Shown here: positions 44,996 to 55,885 of the stretch, in pieces
How positions within the stretch are numbered: position 1 is the first letter of the stretch
How the letters are laid out: each line of letters opens with the position of its first letter
Source: Narthecium ossifragum
Lineage: Eukaryota > Streptophyta > Magnoliopsida > Dioscoreales > Nartheciaceae
NCBI GenBank assembly: GCA_963920575.1
Contig: OY986970.1
Span: forward strand, 2,374,959-2,438,958
DNA length: 64,000 bases
Reading direction: 5' to 3'
Notes under the pieces: generated by a model
Told to the model about the DNA's origin: nothing
What the model saw: only the letters and a program-made list of their open reading frames with translations
Databases searched by the model: none
Translations under genes and position numbers: made by a program

Positions 44996-45195
44996 NNNNN
45001 NNNNNNNNNNNNNNNNNNNNNNNNNNNNNNNNNNNNNNNNNNNNNNNNNNNNNNNNNNNNNNNNNNNNNNNNNNNNNNNNNNNNNNNNNNNNNNNNNNNN
45101 NNNNNNNNNNNNNNNNNNNNNNNNNNNNNNNNNNNNNNNNNNNNNNNNNNNNNNNNNNNNNNNNNNNNNNNNNNNNNNNNNNNNNNNNNNNNNNN
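44996..45195. other. Assembly gap (200 N)
   Basis: Exactly 200 N, probably a placeholder rather than a measured length. Comparison with 59240-60726 suggests it hides a 5' LTR (about 1.3 kb), a primer-binding site and the first eight gag codons. Confidence 0.95.
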
Positions 45196-46559
45196 GCGTT
45201 ACTCGACTTGAGGGCTATCTTGGCGAAGCCCCGGCAGAAGAGATTCCACCTCTTCATGCGCGCATGGCAGCAATGGAGGAGGAGATTTTCAATCTCAAGA
45301 ACACCTCTGACGTGATGAAAGCCGAGCTAGAAGGACGGGCGGCATCTTCTGAGCATGGCTTGAACCGGATCCAGATTCTCTTGGAGGAGTTTGTGGACCG
45401 GATCGACAACGAGCTGGTCGTCATCAAGCGGGCCGTGTCAAGGTCCGATTCTCGTGAGGGCACGGGCAAATTCAAAGTACCCGAGCCCAAGTCCTTTGGA
45501 GGCGTGCGGAACACCAAGGAACTTGAGAATTTCTTGTGGGATCTGGAGCAATATTTCGAGGCTGCCCACATCCTTGAAGGCGACAAGGTGTCGGTTGCTG
45601 CGATGTATTTGTCCGGCGATGCAAAACTCTGGTGGCGTACCAGATTGGATGATGATGCAACCGCCGGCCGCCCCAAGATTGCTACTTGGGACGTCTTCAG
45701 CAAGGAGCTGAAGGATCAATTCCTCCCCAACAACACGGCGTGGGTTGCGAGGGAGGCTCTGAAGAACCTGAAGCAGACAGGACTACTCAGAGACTACGTG
45801 AAGGCGTTCAGTAGCCTCATGCTGGACATTAAAGACATGTCCGAGTCTGACAAGTTGTTTAACTTTTTGTCAGGTCTTCAGGAATGGGCACAATTGGAGC
45901 TGAGGAGACAAGGAGTGAAAGATCTCCCCTCAGCCATGGCCGCGGCGGATGCCTTGGTGGATTTCCGTCAGCCCAAGCCGGTGGAGGGCAACACCAACCG
46001 GCCCCCAAAAGCTAAGGACAAGCCAAAGTTCAAGGGAGAGAAAGCTAAGGGGAAGAGGCGGCCACAGGAGAAAGGCAAGGCAAAGATACAGGAGCCGGCC
46101 AAGTCTCCTATGGGGTGTTTCATATGCAATGGACCTCATAGGGCTCGAGATTGCCCTAAAAGAGAGAAGCTCAACGCATTGGTTGGAGAAGAGGATGGAG
46201 ATTCGGATTCTCCTACGAGGGTCAACCCGCTACAACTCCTCAACACGTTGCGGGCGACCCCTACAACCGGCCTCATGCATGTCCAGATCAACCTTCAAGG
46301 AGTGAAGATGATGGCCATGCTCGACACCGGCGCCACCCACAACTTCTTAGCCCAACATACAGCCGAGCATCTCAAAACCAGGATCACCACTAGTTCCAAT
46401 CGCATCAAGGCGGTAAATTCTGATGCAAAGTCGGTGGCGGGCGTCGCGACGGCTACGACGGTGGAGATCGGTCCATGGAAGGCGTCCGTGGATTTCTTGG
46501 TGGTGCCATTGGATGACTTCGACGTCATCTTGGGCAATGAGTTCTTTCGGAGCAGCTAG
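45196..46559 (+). pseudogene. Outer Gypsy gag and protease
   Basis: The frame opens directly after the gap with VTRLEGYLGEAPAEEIPPLH. It has a Retrotrans_gag core (FLWDLEQYFEAAHI, WWRTRLDDD, LKDQFLPNNTAWVAREAL), a Lys-rich linker, a CCHC knuckle (CFICNGPHRARDCPKREK) and a protease with active-site LDTGATHNF. It ends at an in-frame TAG (46557-46559) after NEFFRSS, and the same frame goes on in reverse transcriptase. The real start is lost in the gap. By comparison with 60572 it should be MTAELRDR just before the first visible residues. Confidence 0.85.
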
Positions 46560-48488
46560 GCAATGTTGATGCCTTACCTCAACGATATGTTGCTGCCCGA
46601 CGAACGGAGTCCTCACTTTGTAAGGGCTATGGTACCAGCGAAGCATGGAGCGAAAGCTGGGCTACTTTCAGCCATACAACTGAAGGACGGCGTGCGGAAG
46701 GGTGATCCAACCTTCCTGGTGACATTGGCTGAGGTGCAGCCAAACCAGTGGGTGAGCAGCAATTTCGCCAGCCAAAGCAGTCAGGCGAGCGATAGCAGTT
46801 TCGCCAGCCAGAGCAGTGAGGCGAGCGATAACAGTTTCGCGCGCGATTGCAGAGACGATACAGGGAGCAGTGGCACGCAGCAGATCCAGAGCGCTAGGCC
46901 AGCAGCAAGGGTGCAGCCAGCCCAGGACGCGCCAAGATCAGGTAAGCGGAATCTGTGTAGTGTGGCGGCAGGACCGGAGTCCGCATCAGCCCACGTGCCA
47001 GCAGCAGTCCTCGACGTGCTGCAGGAGTACAGCGATGTCATGCCACCGCAGCTGCCCAAGCAGTTGCCTCCCCGGCGCACGATCGGCCACCGCATCGAGC
47101 TGCTGCCCGGCGCCCGTGCACCAGCCCAAGCACCATACCGCATGGCACCATCCGAGCTCGCGGAGCTCAAGAAGCAACTAGAGGAGTTGCTCGAGTCAGG
47201 ACTCATTCGCCCCTCTACTTCTCCTTATGGCGCACCTGTCTTGTTCCAAAGGAAGCAAGACGGCACATTGAGGATGTGCATCGACTACCGCGCTCTGAAC
47301 AAGCTGACCGTGCGGGACAAATATCTAGTTCCGTTGGTGCAGGACCTCTTCGATCGCTTGTCCAAGACTCAGGTATTCTCTAAACTAGATTTGAGATCTG
47401 GTTATTGGCAGGTGCGCATCGCGGAAGGAGACGAGGCCAAGACCACGTGCGTGACGTGGTACGGCGCATATGAGTTCCTGGTCATGCCGTTCGGCCTGAC
47501 TAATGCCTCAGCCACTTTTTGTCATCTCATGAACGATATGCTCTGCGACTTCCTCGATCGGTTCGTGGTCGTCTACCTCGATGACATAGTGGTGTACAGT
47601 GACTCCCTGGAGGCCCATGTGGAGCACTTGAGCAAGATCCTACAGAGGCTACGAGAGCACTCTCTCTATGTCAAAAGGGAGAAGTGTGAGTTCGCAGTCA
47701 AGGTGGTCTCATTCTTGGGACACAAGATCAGGAGCGGCACAGTTAGGATGGATCCTCGGAAGATCGAAGCAATTTTGGGTTGGTCGGCGCCAACAAAAGT
47801 CCCTGAGCTTCGAAGCTTCCTCGGTTTAGCCAACTATTATCGCCGATTTATCAAATGCTACTCCAAAAAGGTGACACCCTTAACTGACTTGCTAAAGAAA
47901 GATCAAGTTTGGTGTTGGACAGGGCAATGCGCGGAGGCCTTTTAGAAGCTGAAGGAGGCCATCGCCAGGGAGCCAGTTCTTAGGCTCCCGGACTTCTCTC
48001 TCCCCTTTGAAGTCCACACCGACGCATCTGATCGAGCTCTTAGCGGGGTGCTGGTCCAGGAGGGACACCCAGTGGCGTTCGAAAGCCGCAAGCTCAATGA
48101 TGCAGAGACGCGCTATTCAGCACATGAGAAGGAGATGGTGGCCGTGGTGCACTGTCTTCGCACCTGGCGGGTGTACCTTCTCGACACCAAGTTCATGGTC
48201 AAGACGGACAATGTTGCCAACACCTACTTCCAGACACAAAAGAAGCTCTCTCCTAAACAAGCTAGGTGGCAGGAGTTCCTACAGGAGTTCGACTTCGAAT
48301 GGCAACACAAACCTGGGCGGCACAACCAGGTGGCGGATTCCTTGAGCCGGCAACAAGTCATGGACTATGTTGCAGCCCTAGTCCAGGTGGAGGAGGGTTG
48401 GTTCGAGAAGATATCCAGGACGCGAGCGGACTACAGCTCTACTTGGCCGAAGTTACTATTGGCCAAAGATGGAGGAGGATTCATGTGA
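46560..48488 (+). pseudogene. Outer Gypsy reverse transcriptase and RNase H
   Basis: The same frame as gag continues. A linker with a 15-residue tandem repeat ([17 protein letters not shown], 46755-46845) precedes reverse transcriptase: [41 protein letters not shown] and catalytic [11 protein letters not shown]. After [17 protein letters not shown] at 47943-47945 replaces an expected Gln in AEAF-QKL. RNase H follows (HTDASDRALSGVLVQEG, ARWQEFLQEFDFEWQHKPG). The frame degrades after VEEGWFEK and stops at 48488. Confidence 0.85.
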
Positions 48489-48771
48489 GGACTTGTCTAG
48501 TGTGCCAACTAGACAAGACGGAGCGGAGGAAGCAAGCGAGACTTCTTCAACCACTCCCTATTCCGAAAGGTATTATACAATCCCTCTCTATGGATTTCAT
48601 TGTAGGTCTTCCGAAGGTGGATGGCAAATCGACGATCCTTGTGGTGGTGGATCGCTTCTCCAAATATGCCATCTTCATCCCAGCGACCAAGGGCTGCCCC
48701 TCGGAGGTCACGGCGGACCTCTTCTTCAAGAACGTGGTCAAGCACTTCGGGCTACCACGTGACATCATGAG
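48489..48771 (+). pseudogene. Outer Gypsy integrase, N-terminal part
   Basis: The integrase continues in other frames. RTCLVCQLDKTERRKQARLL is the zinc-binding CxxC part, followed by SMDFIVGLPKVDGKSTILVV (first catalytic Asp) and KHFGLPRDIMS. Part of the zinc-binding region and linker upstream is missing and at least two frameshifts occur near 48440-48490. The reading is cut at 48771 by the inner element and resumes at 58315 after the duplicated ATGAG. Confidence 0.8.
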
Positions 48772-51236
48772 TGTCACACCCCGACCCAGAAAACCCATCC
48801 AGGACGGCGCGTGAGGGTTCCTATCACTATTCATGTCCAATCGGCGCAGTACAAAGCGGAAAAGATGGAAAAATTTAACAGTTGTATTCCAGAGGCGAAA
48901 CAGATTCAATTTTAATATATCACAAAGTTGTACAGATCAGATTTAATACAAAAGCTCCCAAGAGATAGATATAATATAATACTCCAAAATCCTAAGAAGT
49001 TACATCATATACATGTATCTCAAAAAGGTACAATAGGTGATCCTCCAGCAACCTCAAGCGCCCCTGGATGTACTCGCGCCGCCGAAGGCCGATCCTGCCG
49101 GCTCCACCGAGGAAGAACTGCCGCTTGCACCTGCAAACGCCGCCCGGGTAGGAGTGAGCGATAAGCTCAGTAGGGTTCTACTCTACGGCACACTGAAAGG
49201 AGGAAAACAACAACATTGTTGTCTCCCATCCTAAGTCTAACGAATGCCACGGGTCCCATAACCCACCGATGTCCCAAGGGCTCCTGTCATGAACCTCTCT
49301 CTTGGTCACTCTACCAAGATCACCCTAAGCACTGACAGGGGAACAGTACCATGCAGGATCACCCTTACCCAGCAGGGATACCACTGCCTGGGGACCACGT
49401 CGGGAACACATCGATTGCATCTTTAGCACTTGGCCTTGGAAGACAACACGACCTCTAAACCTCAAATACTGATTCAAATCAACTATCGCAATCCTCAATC
49501 ACAAGAGATTTAAATGATACAAGATCACACCCTACTCCTGACTACCCATTCACGGCCCTAAGGCTAGATCCGAGCTACCCGAAAGCCTCGGATCGGAGAC
49601 CCAAACCATCACCCGCCTAACTTCAGATGCTTCTAATGCATATAATGCATGAGCTTAGACAAACATCTATCCTAGATGTCTCTATATGTCACATCAGCAG
49701 TTACAAGTCCAACAGATATACAATAGCCCTCGGCACTCGCGGGCAAGAGGCTAAGGTTCCACAATTTCCTCATTAGCTAGCACTCATAGCTAGCTAATGG
49801 CTAAGCACACCATTAAGCATTTAACTACAATCACACATGTATTAAATGCAAGTAAAACCATAGATTTACCCAAAAAGAGAGTTACTTGAATTGATTCTCA
49901 AATCCGATGAAAATCCTTTGGAAACCTCATCAAATCCCCCTACATGCTTCCCAACATGTTTAGATACTAATCCCCCATCAAAACCATCCAAGAAAGACCA
50001 GAAAACCAAGTTTAAAGGGTTACGGACGATGTCATGGTCGATCCGGGGATCGACCGTGAGACCACGGACGATGCCACGGTCGATCCGGCGATCGACCGTG
50101 AGACCCATGCGAAGAAAGCCAAAGGCGATGGTCGATCCACCCATCGACCCTGAGAAGCCCAAAACCAAACAGCGCATGACGGTCGATGCGACGGTCGATC
50201 CGACAGTCGATGCGATGGTCGATCCGACGGTCGACCGTCAGGTAAATGACGAAAAGGAGGAACTCCCACGGTCGATCCATGCATCGACCCTGGGAGGTTA
50301 AAATCCCGACAGAGCCCGACGGTCGTTGCGACGGTCAATCCGACGGTCGACCGCCAGGCCCAGAAAGGGTAAAATGATACTTGACGGTCGATGCACCGAT
50401 CGACCGTCGAGCCTCTTGCACAGTTCTTCAGAACAGTGCCGGAAATCCAATTTCTTGGATTTCAAGGATCAAATCAAGATGGAATAAGATGAGATTTTGC
50501 AAGCAAGAGTATTTAGCAATGAGGAAGCTAATGGAATGAAGAAATCCAGCTTTTGACGGTTAAATCTCCTATCTAGGTCCAAATGGACAAAAACCGATAA
50601 AACAGCGATAATACGGAAATCAACTGTTAGAATACGAAAAAGACAAGGTAGGAATACTTTAAATCCTTCATACTACATGCACAAAGAGCTACAAAGCATT
50701 CTAACATGTATTCCTATAGCGAAAACACATAAAACCTATCCTAGGAGAACCCGATCCAAGGATCGAGGTAGAAACACCTACTTGAGCAAGTAGGGTAGCT
50801 CCTCCACGCGTCTCGCTGGTCAAGCCGCCAAGATCCGAGCTCCGAAGACCAAGTCTCCAAACCCTAGCTCAGCCGAAGGAGAGAGAGAGAAGGGGAGAGA
50901 ACGACAGGTGAAGGAGAGAAGGAAAGAGAAGAGAGAGACATGCCTTATATAGAAATTCCAAATCTATCTCAGCCGTCCAAATCGATCTTTCCCGATCGAG
51001 TTCCGATCCTCCGATCAGACGCACCCTAGGGATTCTAATCAAACACATACATCAATCAAAGTCAGTGTGTGGAACGCGGGTGTGAAACCGACCACCAAGG
51101 AGCATATTTACCAAAATGCCCCCGGGGTCCAAACCGCTACACGATCGCCCGATCGTGCCCGACGCGGAACCAAATCAACAGGAAACCGGCTCTCGACCCA
51201 CGTGGTCGAGTCAGGTCTGAGGGACGGGCCCTCACA
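48772..51236 (-). repeat. Inner element 3' LTR (left)
   Basis: It starts TGTCACACCCCGACCC and ends GGGCCCTCACA. It holds an array of GGTCGATCC/GGTCGACCG palindromes at about 50030-50410, which is about 30 bp longer than in the other LTR. No gene is present; short ORFs over the array are by-products. Confidence 0.95.
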
Positions 51237-51265
51237 ACCTAAACACCTTAAAAAAATTTCGTCCC
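51237..51265 (-). promoter_or_regulatory. Polypurine tract region of the inner element
   Basis: On the minus strand GACGAAATTTTTTTAAGGTG directly precedes the 3' LTR, the usual position and style for Tekay/Del-like plus-strand priming. Confidence 0.6.
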
Positions 51266-51270
51266 GAAAT

Positions 51271-54200
51271 TCAAGGTTGAAGCCGGGGGAAAAGAGAAAC
51301 AACTAAGCCTACCTGCACAAACAAGGCTACAGCTAGGGGCGCCAACGCCCACAACAAGGAACTACCTGAAGAGGTGAACAGTCGGGGAAACTCCCGACGC
51401 ATGCGATCCTCTCGCTCCCAAGTCAGACTCTCTACACTGCCGTGCCTCCACCTGACCATGACCAACGGTAACGATCTACCTCTGAGCACCTGATCCCGTC
51501 TGTCCATGATCTGTACTGGCTGATCTATGTAGGTGGCATCCTCCTCAACCTCGAGGTCGTCGTGTCTGATCACGTGAGAAGGATCTGGAATGTACTTCCT
51601 CAGCATAGATACGTGGAAGGTGGGGTGAACTGCTGACATGTGCGGGGGTAGAGCCAACTGGTAGGCGAGTGCTCCGACGCGCTTGACGATCTCAAAAGGA
51701 CCCGTGAACCTCGGAGCTAGCTTGCCCCTGCTACCAAACCTGATCGACCCTCTGCGCGGGGACACCTTCAGTAGAACTCTGTCGCCAATTGCGAACTCCA
51801 GGGGTTGTCGCCTGCGGTCTGCGTAGCTCTTCTGCCTGCTCTGCGCTGTCAGAAGCCTCTGCCTGATCTGAGCCAACCTCTCTGACGACTGTCTGATGAT
51901 TTCCGGACCGGTAAGGGACGCCTCCCCAACCTTAGTCCAACACACCGGTGAGCGACATGGTCTGCCGTACAACGTCTCGAAGGGTGCAAAACCCAAACTG
52001 GCCTGGAAACTGTTGTTGTAGGCAAACTCCACCAAAGTCACGTGCTGCTCCCACGTACCTCCAGCGTCTAGTACACATGCTCTGAGCATGTCCTCCAAGA
52101 TCTGGATAGTCTGCTCCGACTGTTCGTCTGTGCTCTGCCTTCACCCTCTGACAGGTGAGGCATCTGGAGACGAACTCAGCTACTGACCTCTTCATCCCGC
52201 ACCACCAGAATTGTCGGCGAAGGTCGTGGTACATCTTGGTGCTCCCGGGGTGAACAACGAAACAGGAGTGGTGGAACTCGTGAAGAATCTCCTCTCGCAA
52301 CGCCAGGTCAGCTGGAACTGCAACTCTTCCTCTGAAGAGTAGACCACTGTCTATCGACACTGTCCAGCCCTCAACTGCGTGCTCGGTGCCGACCGCAGCA
52401 CGGGTCTCCACGAGCTCTGGGTCTCCAGCCTGTGCCTCGATCACTCTGGCCAAAAGAACTGGAAGGCTGCTAATAGCATACAGGAAACTACTTGTCGCCC
52501 GGTCCTCAAAGTCAAGCCCAAACTGACTGACTGTCTCCAGCATCTGCCACTGCCGAGCTGACACTGCTGCCAAGGTCACTCTGCTGTCTCTGGTCTGCCT
52601 GCTGAGAGCGTCTGCTACGACGTTTGCCTTACCAGGGTGGTAATACAACTCGAAGTCGTAGTCCTCTAGGAGCTCCATCCACCGCCGCTGCCTGAGGTTG
52701 AGGTCACGCTGGGTAAACACGTGCCTCAAACTCTTATGATCAGAGTACACTGAGAACCGCTCACCGTAGAGGTAGTGCCGCCACGTCTTCAGAGCGAAGA
52801 CAACCGCTGCAAGCTCAAGATCGTGGAATGGATAGTTCCTCTCATGGGTCTTCAGCTGCCTGGAACCGCAGGCCACCACATGGCCCTCCTGCATAAGCAC
52901 ACAACCTAGACCCTCCCTACTGGCGTCGCAGTAGACACTGTAGCCGACGCCCCGCTCTGGAACTATAAGGATCGGTGCACTCGTCAGTCTGGTCCTCAAT
53001 TGGATGAAAGCCTGCTCACAAACCTCGTCCCAAACAAATGGGACCGCCTTCTGTGTCAACCTAGTCAGCGGCCCTGCAACCCTGAAGAAGTCCCGCACGA
53101 ACCTCCTGTAGTAACCCGCCAAGCCGAGGAAGCTGCGGACCTCGAACACTGTCGCCGGTCTCTGCCACTATAGCACTGCCTCGATCTTGGCTGGATCAAC
53201 TGAAATACCGGCCGCTGACACCACGTGCCCCAGAAACTGCACCTCAGGAAGCCATAACTCACATTTGGAGGCCTTGACATATAGCCTATGCCCCCTCAAC
53301 AACTGCAACACTGTCCTCAGATGCTGCCCGTGCTCCTCCGCAGTACGTGAGTAGACTAGGATGTCGTCGACGAAGACCACCACGAACTGATCTAAGTACG
53401 GTCGGAAGACCCTCTGCATCAGGTCCATGAACGTCGGTGCGTTCGTCAAGCCGAACGGCATCACCGTAAACTCGTACAACCCGTACCTCGTACGGAAAGC
53501 CGTCTTCAGGATGTCGCAATCCCGAATCCGCAACTGGTGATAGCCGGTATGGAGATCGATCTTCGAAAAGACCAAAGAGCCTCGGAGCTGGTTGAACAAG
53601 TCATCGATCCTCGGTATCGGATACTTGTTCTTCATCGTCACCCTGTTCAGCTTCCTGTAATCAATGCAAAGACGAAGCGTACCGTCCTTCTTTTTTGCGA
53701 ACAATACAGGAGCTGCCCAAGGTGACGTGCTGGCACGGATGAAACCTCTGCTGATCAACCCGTCCAGCTGGACCCTCAGCTCCCTCTGCTCTGCTGGTGC
53801 CATCCTGAAAGCTGGCAGAGAGATCGGCCCGGTACCCGATACAAGATCTATCTGGAAGTCTACTGCTCTGGAAGGAGGAAGGCCCGGTAGCTCGTCTGGG
53901 AAGACGTTTGCAAACTCACAAACAACTGCAGGTAAACTGCCCTCTCGACTGCCCTCTGCAGCGAATAAGGAAAGACGCGCCAGTAAAGCTGACAGCTGGC
54001 CCTCGCGTCTGGGAAAGCAACCACACAAGAGGGAATCGGCCGACTGGCGATCCCCCAACAGGACGAAACGAACGCCGTCAGGTGTCCAAGCAGTCACCCT
54101 ACGACGGCCACAGTCGATGACGGCTCGGTATGATGTCAGCCAATCCATACCGAGAATCACGTCGAACCTGACCATGTCTAGCACCCGAAGGTCTAGAAAG

Positions 54201-54622
54201 ACACGGAGGCCCCCAACCTCCAACTCGCAGGAACGGCAGATCAGCTCAACACGAGCCCCTCCGCTGACGGGTGTGTCTAAGTGTAGTGTGACTCCAAGTG
54301 GCTCAGTCTCTAGCCCTAGCGATGCCACACAGTCGCTAGCTACAAAGGAATGAGACGCCCCAGAATCTATCAGAATATCTACAAATGAACTGAAAAGCTG
54401 GAAGGTACCTCTGAGAACAGGAGGGTCAACTGGAGCTGGTGGAAGTGCTAGAGTCTGCTGGGGTGGCTGGTACTGGTAAGGCTGAAAGGGTGGCTGAACA
54501 AAGTCTGGGTACTCGCGGTCTGGAAGTGCGTACACTCCCCCTCTGGGTCTGCCTCGACCTCCGCCGCGACCTCTGCCTCTCCCGGCGCCTGGTATCCGCC
54601 AACCTCCGCCTGCTCCGCCTGC
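51271..54622 (-). pseudogene. Inner element pol: protease, RT, RNase H, defective integrase
   Basis: Minus strand. Protease has [17 protein letters not shown] has [30 protein letters not shown] and [15 protein letters not shown] at 53168-53170 interrupts EAVL-WQRP, where Gln is expected. RNase H follows (YCDASREGLGCVLMQ, DYDFELYYHPGKANVVADAL). Integrase keeps its zinc-binding end (FVSRCLTCQRVKAEH) and then jumps, with a frame change near 52130, to EQTIQILEDM and the C-terminus (GDRVLLKVSPRRG, TFHVSMLRKYIPD, VRWRHGSVESLTWERED). The catalytic core between these is deleted. The C-terminal WRHGSVE-x-LTWE segment is the Tekay-type chromodomain-like end. Confidence 0.88.
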
Positions 54623-55681
54623 TCAGCCACGAGCGAACTGTGCCCTCAACGTCGGACAGTCTCTGCGAAAGTGCCCAGTCTGCCGGCACTCAAAGCACAC
54701 GGGAGGACCAAGCGCTAGCTGCTGGCTCTGGCCTCCTCCGGACGTCTGCCCCTGAGGCCCAGCCGGAAGAAGTGGCTGGCCTCCCTGCCTGGGCTGCTGC
54801 TGGTATTGGGGTGGGTAACGCTGGTACGGCTGCTGGTGTCGTGAGCCCCTCGGCTTCCTCCACGAACCCCTCCTGCCCTGAGCTGCTCTCTGTGGCTGCA
54901 CTCCGCCACTGGTGCTCGCAGACGACGCAGGCTGGACTGCCCTGGGCCCCGGCTCCTGCAACTGAGCCTCAACTGCCAAGGCACAGTCCAGCACCTCTGC
55001 GTACGTGCTAGAGCGCTGAGCCACGATCAGATGCCTGAGCTCGGGCCTAAGCCCCCACTAAAACTGCTCAGCTCTGGCAAGAGGATTCGCCGACACCGCC
55101 CCGGCAAATCTGGCAAGTCTGGTGAACCTAGCAGCGTACTGAACAACCGACTGAGTACCCTGAAAAAGGGTCTGGTACTCACGGACAAGGGCCGAGCGCG
55201 CACTGCGGGGAAAGTACGCGCCGAGAAACGAAGAACGGAACACGGCCCACGATGGGTCACTCCCGTCCCTGGCAGCCTGGAAAGAGCGCCACCAGTCCAA
55301 AGCGTCCCCGTCGAGCTGGAACGCGGCAAGTCTGACCCTAACTCGGTCATCCTGGACGAACAGAGTGTCAAGGACGCGACTGACTCCCTCCAGCCAGTCG
55401 TCCGCCACCGCTGGGTCGCCTCCAGTACCGCTGAACCTAGGAGGGTTCAGCCTCTGGAAGTCGACCACAGCTGTCGCAACAGCACGCTGGTCGAGTGGAG
55501 GAGAGACCTCCTCGGCGATGAACGAAGCATCCTCGTCCACCATGACCTAAATCCTCGGCTCTGGCTCTCGTACAGGTACACGGAGCACGGCTGCGTTGGC
55601 CCCTAAGGCCCGTCGGGCAGCGCGCTGATCGCGCGCGGTACCCTGACCCAACACTGGATAGCTAGCCCGGCTCCCTGCCAT
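54623..55681 (-). pseudogene. Inner element gag
   Basis: A likely start is ATG 55679-55681 (MAGSRASYPVLGQG). The frame has stops at 55547 (after PEPRI), 55058-55060 (TAG after ARAEQF) and 54623-54625 (TGA after AQFARG, probably from CGA). Recognisable parts are LNPPRFSGTGGDPAVADDWL, DALDWWRSFQAARD, FLGAYFPRSAR and a CCHC knuckle CFECRQTGHFRRDCP. The Gln/Pro-rich linker and Arg/Gly-rich tail are normal for this clade. Confidence 0.85.
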
Positions 55682-55870
55682 CTGCACGATTACCAGAGAT
55701 GACAAGTGTCCACTCGTAAGAAAAACAAAACACAGCAGCAATCAATAAATGAAAGCATAACACATATGAGCACAGTCAAGCACACAGGGATGCTCTACTC
55801 CTAGAACTATCCCAAACCGCGCTCAAAACCTTAACCGCAAGCCTAATCCTATCCCTGGGACCTACAGCCT

Positions 55871-55882
55871 GCTCTGATACCA
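55871..55882 (-). promoter_or_regulatory. Primer-binding site of the inner element
   Basis: The minus strand reads TGGTATCAGAGC three bases inside the right LTR. This is complementary to the 3' end of initiator tRNA-Met and fixes the right LTR as the 5' LTR. Confidence 0.92.
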
Positions 55883-55885
55883 AGT

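Noticed and set aside
44904..46559. A 551-aa frame that starts before the N gap and runs into gag
   Set aside because: It is open only because N bases are read as sense codons. The gag start can be placed by comparison with 60572, just inside the gap.
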